Source: an uncultured Bacteroides sp.
Lineage (GTDB): Bacteria > Bacteroidota > Bacteroidia > Bacteroidales > Bacteroidaceae
Reading direction: 5' to 3'
DNA length: 5,244 nucleotides
Assembly (NCBI GenBank): GCA_934716785.1
Contig: CAKUYM010000311.1
Span: 1 to 5,244, forward strand
Below the pieces are notes generated by a model, which did no database searches, was not told where the DNA came from, and saw only the letters and a program-made list of their open reading frames with translations. The translations under genes and the position numbers were made by a program. This document shows, in pieces, positions 1 to 5,244 of this stretch (the first letter of the stretch is position 1; each line of letters starts with the position of its first letter).

Positions 1-674
1 TACCGGGAGTATCTTTGGAAGTCGCCATGCCGTTTGATGCCGATGTACGCAAGAATTTCCAACGTCAGACTCTTACGGAGATGGCCGATTATGCCGACCG
101 CCCGTGGCATCGGGTAGCAGCAATGGTTAACGCCGACTTTTGGGATGTCAGTACGATGGACATCAGAGGACCGATTCACCGCAACGGTGTGATTCTGAAA
201 AATTCGTTTATTTACAAAGAATCGCTTCCCCAGCAGGCTTTGAGCTTCATCGCGCTGACGAAAGACAATAAGATGGTGATTGCAGACTCGGTGGAATATC
301 GGGGGATGCAGTACAATCTTAAAGAAGTAACGGGAAGCGGTGTTATCGTGCTACGCGACGGCGAAATATCCGGCAGCACGTATGCAGGCATCGACCCGCG
401 TACATGTGTCGGATATTCAAATGACGGTCATGTCTACTTTATGGTGGTAGACGGACGTGTGGAGTTCTATTCATACGGATTCACTTACCCCGAAATGGGT
501 TCGATAATGAAAGCGCTGGGCTGCTCGTGGGCTGCCAACCTGGATGGCGGTGGCTCTTCCCAAATGCTTATCCGCCACCCGATAGCGGATATATTCCAAA
601 TACGAAACCGTCCTTCCGACGGTCAGGAACGCCCTGTCGTGAATGCTTGGATGGTCACAGTCAACGAACCTTAA
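1..674 (+). CDS. Phosphodiester glycosidase (NAGPA/DUF2233 family), 5'-truncated by the window edge
   Basis: The reading frame is open to the left edge (first full codon at base 3) and stops with TAA at 672-674, giving 223 visible residues. The TTG at 15 and the ATG at 27 lie inside the domain, so neither is the true start; the signal peptide and first part of the domain are off-window. Counting residues from base 15, family hallmarks are MVNADFWD (37-44), DPRTCVGYSNDG (127-138), VDGR (145-148), NLDGGGSSQML (175-185) and NRPSDGQERPVVNA (198-211). These match the domain of the human mannose-6-phosphate uncovering enzyme, which removes GlcNAc from a phosphodiester. A Bacteroides ovatus member of this family has a solved structure. 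Bacterial members are thought to cleave sugar-phosphodiester bonds in the envelope; the substrate here is unknown. The domain looks intact to its C-terminus. The next gene starts 13 bp downstream, so the two are probably co-transcribed. Confidence 0.9.
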   Translation, partial: PGVSLEVAMPFDADVRKNFQRQTLTEMADYADRPWHRVAAMVNADFWDVSTMDIRGPIHRNGVILKNSFIYKESLPQQALSFIALTKDNKMVIADSVEYRGMQYNLKEVTGSGVIVLRDGEISGSTYAGIDPRTCVGYSNDGHVYFMVVDGRVEFYSYGFTYPEMGSIMKALGCSWAANLDGGGSSQMLIRHPIADIFQIRNRPSDGQERPVVNAWMVTVNEP

Positions 675-687
675 AAAACGAAAGAGT

Positions 688-2472
688 ATGAAAAATTCAA
701 TATTGATTTTATCTGTCCTATTTTGCTGCAACCTGCTCTTCGGATGTTCAGACTCAGACGAGACGGAATCTCAGCAATTTCCCCCGAAACTCATATCCAT
801 CATTCCGAAAGCCGGTTCGACAGGGGGTACTGCCATCATCTCAGGAGTTTACTTCTCGGACGTCATCGGTGAGAATGAAGTTTTTATCAACGCCGTTCAG
901 GCTGAAATCACGGAGGCAACTCACAATCGCCTGATCATCGCTCTTCCCGACAATCCGATAGGTACTTATTCTGTCAAAGTTGCCGTGAAAGGAGAAACGA
1001 CAGAGGGACTTAAGTTTACGTATGCTTCTCCCCAGGCTCCGCCTGAACTGGCAGTACTGCAAGTGATGCCGTCTTCTGCTTACGTAGGCGATATAGTGAC
1101 GCTGATTGGCCAATGTTTCAGTACGACTCCCACTGAAAACACCGTGACGATTAACGGAGTGGCGGCCGAAGTGAAAGAAGCGACTGCCAGCCAACTGAAG
1201 ATTGTCATTCCCGATACGAAAGAAGGCAGTTATCCCATTTGCGTGAAGACGGGTGATAAGGAAGCCAAAAGCCCCTTGTTCACTTATTTGCATATAGTGA
1301 AGTTGACGACTTCCTCCATAGCTCCCGCACGCGGAAAGGCAGGGGATGAGATTACGCTTTCGGGTGAAGGATTCGGTGATACGGTAGAAGAGAATATAGT
1401 AACCGTAAACGGGAAACAAGCTGTTGTCAAGTCCGTAACCGCGACAACGCTTACTTTCATCCTACCGGAGAATCCTGTCGGGACTTATCCGGTCAAAGTC
1501 ACTGTGGCAGACAAAACGGCAGAAAACCTGAGTTTCACTTACGAGGATTTCTCTTACACGGTAGCAACCGTAGCGGGCAATTCCGCCACCACCTCCACCG
1601 ACGGTAAAGGTACGGCAGCTTCCTTCAAATTCCCGCAAAGCCTGGCTTTGGCTCCCAATGGTGATATATGGATTTCAGAAAGAGGGAACAACGCCATTCG
1701 AAAAATGGACGGAACGTACAATGTATCGACTGTTGCCAAGAGCGGGACAGTTACGTTCAACGCTCCTTGGCAGGGAAATTTCGATGCTTCGGGTTCATAC
1801 TATGTCGCTAACAAGGCTTTGAATAACATCATCAAAATCACGCAGGACGGCACTTGCTCGGTGTTCTCCGCCGGAACGACTTTCAAAAGTCCGATGAGTG
1901 TGATATTCGATGCCAATAACAATATGTATGTGGCCGACCGTGACAACAAGGCTGTAAAGAAAATCGCGCCCAATGGTACTGTCACCAGCTACGATATGTC
2001 CACACTCAAATCCGGCCCCAACTGTATGGCTGTGGATAAGAAAGGAAGAATCTTTGTGGGCACAGGCGGTACGTACCGGCTCCACATGTTTGATACAGAC
2101 GGCACACTGAAAACCGTATTCGGAACGGGGGTAGTGCATACTGCCGCCACTTACTCGGACGGTGAGCCGAATGACCTGTCAAAAGCAACCATGGGAGCAA
2201 CGTTCGGCATTGCTTTCGGTCCGAATGAAGTGCTCTACATCACCGACTATACCTTGCATACCATACGTACACTAACTCCGAATGCGGACGGTGACTATAC
2301 GAAAGGAACATTGAAAACAATAGCCGGCATTCCCGGAACAAAGGGAAAAGCAGACGGTGCTGCCCTGACAGCCACATTCAACTGTCCTGTAAGCGTATTG
2401 GTTACGAACGGGATAATATATGTCGCTGATGAACAAAACCATCTGATTCGTTCCATAACAGTTAATAAATAA
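688..2472 (+). CDS. Surface lipoprotein with three IPT/TIG domains and a six-bladed NHL propeller
   Basis: This is a 594-aa protein. The start at 688 is preferred over an in-frame ATG at 643, because 688 places the signal peptide (MKNSILILSVLFCC) at the N-terminus and 643 would overlap the upstream gene. The lipobox LFGC gives lipidation at Cys20. The following SDSDE resembles the Bacteroidetes lipoprotein export signal, suggesting the outer surface of the outer membrane. Three Ig-like IPT/TIG domains lie at about 33-112, 119-200 and 204-285, each with an EN-V-x-[IV]-N core, an LP/IP turn, a G-[ST]-Y strand and a final F-T-Y. An NHL-type propeller fills about 290-594, with blades starting near 313, 360, 399, 442, 502 and 563; the clearest are NNMYVADRDNKAVKKI and IIYVADEQNHLIRSI. 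TIG domains of Bacteroides lipoproteins often bind glycans or act as spacers, and NHL propellers usually bind ligands or proteins; no catalytic site is evident. The ligand is unknown. It is followed after 6 bp by its paralogue. Confidence 0.92.
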   Translation: MKNSILILSVLFCCNLLFGCSDSDETESQQFPPKLISIIPKAGSTGGTAIISGVYFSDVIGENEVFINAVQAEITEATHNRLIIALPDNPIGTYSVKVAVKGETTEGLKFTYASPQAPPELAVLQVMPSSAYVGDIVTLIGQCFSTTPTENTVTINGVAAEVKEATASQLKIVIPDTKEGSYPICVKTGDKEAKSPLFTYLHIVKLTTSSIAPARGKAGDEITLSGEGFGDTVEENIVTVNGKQAVVKSVTATTLTFILPENPVGTYPVKVTVADKTAENLSFTYEDFSYTVATVAGNSATTSTDGKGTAASFKFPQSLALAPNGDIWISERGNNAIRKMDGTYNVSTVAKSGTVTFNAPWQGNFDASGSYYVANKALNNIIKITQDGTCSVFSAGTTFKSPMSVIFDANNNMYVADRDNKAVKKIAPNGTVTSYDMSTLKSGPNCMAVDKKGRIFVGTGGTYRLHMFDTDGTLKTVFGTGVVHTAATYSDGEPNDLSKATMGATFGIAFGPNEVLYITDYTLHTIRTLTPNADGDYTKGTLKTIAGIPGTKGKADGAALTATFNCPVSVLVTNGIIYVADEQNHLIRSITVNK

Positions 2473-2478
2473 AAGATT

Positions 2479-3738
2479 ATGAGAAAGATATATATACTAC
2501 TGTTCTCCTGCCTGCTTTTATCCGCCTTTGCAGCATGCAGTGACAACGACTACAAAGCATCAGTAACAGAGCTCAGATTAGTTCTTGTAAAGCCGACCAA
2601 TGTTTACTCCGGCGAAATAGCTACAATACTCGGACGAAACTTCAGCACTGTGCCGGAAGAGAATGCTGTTTTCATCAACGACAAGCAGGCAACGGTGATA
2701 GAGGCTGCCAAAGACGAGCTGAAAGTCATACTGCCCGAAATGGCTCCGGGAAAGTATTCCATCCATGTCAAATCCCCTTCAGGCGAACTGACAGGACTTG
2801 AGCTTAATTATCTCAAGACTCCCGACCGGGAGTATATCGTCCAGACTATCGTAGGACAAAAGGGTGTTTTCGAAATGAAGGACGGCATAGGAACCGAAGC
2901 TACGACCAAACTCCCCACCGGAATCGCCTTTGCTCCCGACGGCAGCCTTTGGTTTACAGAACGCGGGTATAACTATATACGGTGCATTTCTCCGGATTTT
3001 CTGGTCACATCGCTTCTTAACGTGGCAGTGGACAGCAAAAGCGCCATCTGGCAGGGTGGATTCGATTCGAAAGGGAATTATTTCTTCATCGACAAAGGAA
3101 AAGGGATGTTGCGGAAAGTTGAAGCCGGCAGTATGACCGTTTCAACTATAGCAAGCGGCATGAAGAGTCCGATGAACGTTGCGTTTGATGACGAAGACAA
3201 TATGTATGTATCGGCGCGTGACAACAAAGCAATTTACAAATTCACCCCTTCGGGCGCAAAAACAACTTTTGCCACTCTCCAGGCATCGCCCAACTACATT
3301 GTATTCGACAAGAATAAGAACATGATTGTCGGCACTTCCAACAGCTATACCCTGATTCAGATTAGTCCGGACGGCACGCAAAAGACGATTGCCGGAGACG
3401 GTGTGAAAGGAAAGGAATATTATGACGGAGAACCCGGCAACCCACTGAGCGCCAAAATAGGCGCAACCTTTGGTATCGCTGCCGGCTCGGACGGATGCTT
3501 GTATATCTCCGACAACACGTATCATTGTATCCGCAAACTAACTCCCGATGCAAACGGTGACTACTCGAAAGGAACATTAGAAACGATTGCAGGCTCCGGG
3601 AAAGCCGGTTTCGCTGACGGGAAAGGATTGAAAGCCACTTTCAACCAACCGTATGAAATCATCATCACGGAAGACTGCAAGACGATGTATGTGGCAGATG
3701 CCGTTAATTATCTGATTCGACGCATCACTGTCAAATAA
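2479..3738 (+). CDS. Surface lipoprotein with one IPT/TIG domain and a six-bladed NHL propeller (paralogue of the upstream gene)
   Basis: This 419-aa protein starts at an ATG 6 bp after the preceding stop, indicating translation from the same message. The signal peptide MRKIYILLFSCLLLSAFAAC ends in a lipobox with Cys20, followed by SDND, again like a Bacteroidetes surface-export signal. A single IPT/TIG domain covers about 30-112 (NFSTVPEENAVFIND, then VILPEMAPGKYSIHV). The NHL propeller covers about 118-419, with blades beginning near 144, 190, 228, 269, 327 and 387. The propeller aligns throughout with that of the upstream protein: shared stretches include WQG-x-FD, KSPM-x-V-x-FD, NMYV-x-x-RDNKA, GATFGIA and KGTL-x-TIAG. 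It lacks two of the three TIG domains, so it should sit closer to the membrane. The role is probably binding or scaffolding rather than catalysis, and the ligand is unknown. The stop is followed 30 bp later by a strong terminator, so this is probably the last gene of the operon. Confidence 0.92.
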   Translation: MRKIYILLFSCLLLSAFAACSDNDYKASVTELRLVLVKPTNVYSGEIATILGRNFSTVPEENAVFINDKQATVIEAAKDELKVILPEMAPGKYSIHVKSPSGELTGLELNYLKTPDREYIVQTIVGQKGVFEMKDGIGTEATTKLPTGIAFAPDGSLWFTERGYNYIRCISPDFLVTSLLNVAVDSKSAIWQGGFDSKGNYFFIDKGKGMLRKVEAGSMTVSTIASGMKSPMNVAFDDEDNMYVSARDNKAIYKFTPSGAKTTFATLQASPNYIVFDKNKNMIVGTSNSYTLIQISPDGTQKTIAGDGVKGKEYYDGEPGNPLSAKIGATFGIAAGSDGCLYISDNTYHCIRKLTPDANGDYSKGTLETIAGSGKAGFADGKGLKATFNQPYEIIITEDCKTMYVADAVNYLIRRITVK

Positions 3739-3768
3739 TCCGGAAGCAACTTAACACATTATTTACAA

Positions 3769-3805
3769 AGAAAAGGTCAGCTCACCCCATGAGTTGACCT
3801 TTTCT
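3769..3805 (+). terminator. Intrinsic terminator, probably bidirectional
   Basis: AGAAAAGGTCAGCTCA at 3769-3784 pairs with TGAGTTGACCTTTTCT at 3790-3805. This gives a 16-bp stem with one G-U pair (3780/3794) and a 5-nt loop (CCCCA). The plus strand continues CTTTT to 3810, and the stem itself ends in an A-run and a T-run, so both strands read out into T-rich sequence. It sits 30 bp after the second lipoprotein's stop and can end the plus-strand operon; it could also stop read-through from the convergent minus-strand gene. Confidence 0.85.
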
Positions 3806-3810
3806 CTTTT

Positions 3811-3833
3811 ATCTGTTTTATCTGTCTTATCTG
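3811..3833. repeat. Short tandem repeat, 9-bp unit ATCTGTYTT
   Basis: ATCTGTTTT (3811-3819), ATCTGTCTT (3820-3828) and a partial ATCTG (3829-3833) follow directly after the terminator. The copies differ at one base. No function is evident. Confidence 0.7.
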
Positions 3834-3870
3834 CACATAGATACACATAGGCACACATAGGCACACATAC
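3831..3870. repeat. Short tandem repeat, four 10-bp units related to GCACACATAG
   Basis: The units are CTGCACATAG, ATACACATAG, GCACACATAG and GCACACATAC. They share an ACATA core at exact 10-bp spacing, close to one helical turn. The array adjoins the 9-bp repeat. It may be simple repeat expansion in non-coding DNA; a protein-binding role is possible but unsupported. Confidence 0.75.
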
Positions 3871-3938
3871 AGAACTAAGAATTTTCCTGCGGTAATTTAA
3901 TGCTTCACCCGCCAACAAGTATTCTTCAACAGGCTACT

Positions 3939-3972
3939 ATTTATTCGTCTGACTATAGTCAGACGAATAAAT
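3939..3972. repeat. Perfect 34-bp palindrome
   Basis: The left half ATTTATTCGTCTGACTA (3939-3955) is the exact reverse complement of the right half (3956-3972), with no spacer. About the same centre, TATTCTTC at 3920-3927 is complementary (one G-U pair) to 3984-3991, so the symmetry extends imperfectly to about 72 bp. No T-run follows on either strand, so it is not a typical intrinsic terminator. It could be a dimeric-protein site, a cruciform/hairpin element or a short dispersed repeat. Confidence 0.9.
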
Positions 3973-4021
3973 TTATGCATCCGGAGGAATAGATACTTCG
4001 GAAAAAGAAACTAAATCTATG

Positions 4022-4055
4022 CCTGTGCGGAGCTAAACAAATGCATCCGCACAGG
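4022..4055 (-). terminator. Hairpin downstream of the SGNH hydrolase gene, probable terminator
   Basis: CCTGTGCGGA (4022-4031) pairs with TCCGCACAGG (4046-4055), a perfect 10-bp, GC-rich stem with a 14-nt loop. On the minus strand it begins 16 nt after the hydrolase stop. The T-rich tract that follows (TTTAGTTTCTTTTT, about 4002-4015) starts some 6 nt past the stem and is interrupted, so termination here may be leaky, with 3769-3805 as a back-up. Confidence 0.55.
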
Positions 4056-4071
4056 ACCTTACTTATTCATG

Positions 4072-5169
4072 CTATTCATCCCTGAACTTAATCTTCAGAA
4101 TCTTGCCGATAGCGGGCTTATACTTCTTCAGCATCCGGTCGAATCCCAAGTCATTGGGGTGAGTTCCGTCAACGGTTCCTTCATGGTCTGTCCCCAAGAA
4201 ATGGTCTTCTTTTATAAAATAGAGGTTCTTCACGCCTTTCTTGCGCAATACTTCCATTTGCGCGGCAATGGCTTCATTCTGTAGTTTCACACGTTCACGG
4301 AATTTCAGATTGAAATTTCCGATCTCGCGCACCACTGTCTGTATCACGATAATGGGAGTATCCGGATGCTTTTGCCGCAACGTCATTACGAAAGCGACAG
4401 TCCGCTCGGCAATCTCCGTGGGAGAAGGGTTGGGTATACAATCCAAGATAAAGGCATCCGCATCTATATCCGCCAACATTTCGCCCACTTCTTTTTCCAT
4501 CTTTCCGTTGCCGCTCAACCCCAGATTGATGAAGTTATATCCGCTGCTACGGGACAAGCGTGCCGGATAAGCCATGCCGGGACGACTGGCAGACGCTCCT
4601 TGCAATATGCTCGACCCGTACACTACGATTTTCTCTTTGAAAGGATTCTCCCCTTTACGTATATACGAATCGGCGGGCACTCCTATTTCAAGGCTCTTCA
4701 ACTCATCGTACAAAGGCAGGTATAACAGGCATTCTTTCTCTTCCGTATCCATATTGTCGGCAAGTACACTTTCCGTAGTCACGCCCCCCGGCATTCCTAT
4801 TCCTGCAAACTGCCATTTACCATCCCGCTTGATGTATAAATCCAGCCCCTTTTGAGCGACTCTCGTCAGATTAGGCAATTGCGGATTATCAAACACCGTC
4901 CATTTGGCCTTTATCACCGGACTATTCGTGGTAAAGGAGATGGCCAATCCGGCAGAGTTCGTGAAAAGCTTCTTCACCGCGGACGGCATTGAATGATATT
5001 TCGCCGTATCTACCCGGTGGAAATACTCCCCTTCTGATGTTGCTTTACCCACCAACAAAAGCTCTTGAGCCGATGTATAGGTGAAATCTCTTTTTGATTG
5101 TGCGGACATGACAAGGGGGAATAGCAACAACCCCAAGCAAATCCAAACATTACGTGTTAAATTTGTCAT
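4072..5169 (-). CDS. Secreted SGNH/GDSL hydrolase with N-terminal GxDLY domain (putative carbohydrate esterase)
   Basis: This is a 365-aa protein with ATG at 5169-5167 and TAG at 4074-4072. A hydrophobic signal peptide (about 1-23, ending VMSA before QS) has no lipobox Cys, so the product is predicted to be periplasmic or secreted. Residues about 28-175 form the beta-sandwich domain named for its GxDLY motif, seen as GLDLY at 108-112. Residues about 178-355 form the SGNH hydrolase fold. Block I is YGSSILQG (184-191), with Ser187 the likely nucleophile (GSS in place of GDS). Block II is NLGLSGNG (215-222), LDCIPNPSP (242-250) probably supplies the oxyanion Asn, and DGTHP (334-338) gives Asp334 and His337. 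The triad therefore appears complete, and the length is normal for this two-domain family. Relatives include acetyl esterases acting on sugars, but the substrate cannot be read from the sequence. It is convergent with the lipoprotein operon, so it is a separate transcription unit. Confidence 0.9.
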   Translation of the reverse strand: MTNLTRNVWICLGLLLFPLVMSAQSKRDFTYTSAQELLLVGKATSEGEYFHRVDTAKYHSMPSAVKKLFTNSAGLAISFTTNSPVIKAKWTVFDNPQLPNLTRVAQKGLDLYIKRDGKWQFAGIGMPGGVTTESVLADNMDTEEKECLLYLPLYDELKSLEIGVPADSYIRKGENPFKEKIVVYGSSILQGASASRPGMAYPARLSRSSGYNFINLGLSGNGKMEKEVGEMLADIDADAFILDCIPNPSPTEIAERTVAFVMTLRQKHPDTPIIVIQTVVREIGNFNLKFRERVKLQNEAIAAQMEVLRKKGVKNLYFIKEDHFLGTDHEGTVDGTHPNDLGFDRMLKKYKPAIGKILKIKFRDE

Positions 5170-5244
5170 GGTCAGTTCAATATTAGTGATTTACGAAAAT
5201 GCTATTATATCAAGAGTATCATATTATAAGAAGTGTCATATATA

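Larger units (their letters stand above)
3739..4071. other. Non-coding intergenic region between convergent genes
   Basis: This 333-bp stretch separates the 3' ends of two convergent genes. I see no credible coding sequence in it. It contains a long terminator hairpin (3769-3805), 9-bp and 10-bp tandem repeats (3811-3870), a perfect 34-bp palindrome (3939-3972) with partly complementary flanks, and a hairpin (4022-4055) just beyond the minus-strand stop. A 9-bp direct repeat ATGCATCCG occurs at 3975-3983 and 4041-4049. The structured elements are listed separately. Confidence 0.85.

Noticed and set aside
643..687. An in-frame upstream ATG at 643 that would extend the first lipoprotein by 15 residues and overlap the glycosidase gene
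   Set aside because: The extension (charged and polar, with several Lys/Arg) precedes a complete signal peptide starting at the ATG at 688, and a lipobox 20 residues from that start is typical.
841..1419. A 192-aa minus-strand open frame antisense to the first lipoprotein
   Set aside because: It lies wholly within a well-supported gene, shows no recognisable domain and has a composition typical of an antisense shadow. The same applies to the other antisense frames under both lipoproteins.
3811..3870. Tandem repeats considered as a CRISPR array
   Set aside because: The units are 9-10 bp with no spacers between them, and no cas gene is present.
3980..4002. Small hairpin TCCGGAG / CTTCGGA with a 9-nt loop
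   Set aside because: It is only 7 bp with a G-U pair, and it overlaps the extended symmetry of the 34-bp palindrome. It is too weak to call separately.
4241..4855. Overlapping plus-strand open frames of about 93-119 aa opposite the SGNH hydrolase
   Set aside because: They are antisense to a gene with an intact catalytic triad and signal peptide, and carry no recognisable motif.
5170..5244. Possible promoter of the minus-strand hydrolase (TATAAT on the minus strand at 5204-5209 and 5223-5228; TAATATTG close to the start codon)
   Set aside because: The region is AT-rich, so such matches are expected by chance. None fits the Bacteroides TAnnTTTG/TTTG pair with proper spacing, so no promoter is assigned, although one is likely here.

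Overview
The window looks like a piece of a Bacteroides (order Bacteroidales) chromosome. This rests on the protein families present (bacterial NAGPA/DUF2233 phosphodiester glycosidase, TIG-NHL lipoproteins, a GxDLY-SGNH esterase), on lipoproteins with Ser-Asp-rich residues right after the lipid-bearing Cys, and on the absence of strong Shine-Dalgarno sequences before the starts. The genus is an inference. No marker gene is present.

Bases 1-3738 hold a tightly packed plus-strand run of three genes. The first is the 3' part of a phosphodiester glycosidase gene, cut by the window's left edge. After 13 bp comes a 594-aa lipoprotein with three IPT/TIG domains followed by a six-bladed NHL propeller. 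After another 6 bp comes a 419-aa lipoprotein with one IPT/TIG domain and the same type of propeller. The two lipoproteins are clear tandem paralogues. The spacing suggests one operon whose promoter lies left of the window. It ends at a strong hairpin at 3769-3805, which could terminate transcription from both sides.

Bases 3739-4071 (333 bp) are non-coding and rich in structure: the terminator, two short tandem repeats (9-bp and 10-bp units), a perfect 34-bp palindrome, and a hairpin just past the end of the convergent gene.

Bases 4072-5169 on the minus strand encode a secreted two-domain SGNH/GDSL hydrolase with an N-terminal GxDLY domain. Its family suggests carbohydrate-ester or lipid-ester hydrolysis. 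The remaining 75 bp at the right edge are AT-rich leader/promoter sequence for this gene.

Taken together, the content fits envelope-exposed glycan handling: a glycosidase for sugar-phosphodiester bonds, two probable surface lipoproteins that may bind or scaffold, and a periplasmic or secreted esterase. No SusC/SusD pair or regulator is visible, so assignment to a polysaccharide utilisation locus is speculative. The most unusual points are the glycosidase plus duplicated TIG-NHL pair, and the long perfect palindrome between the convergent genes.
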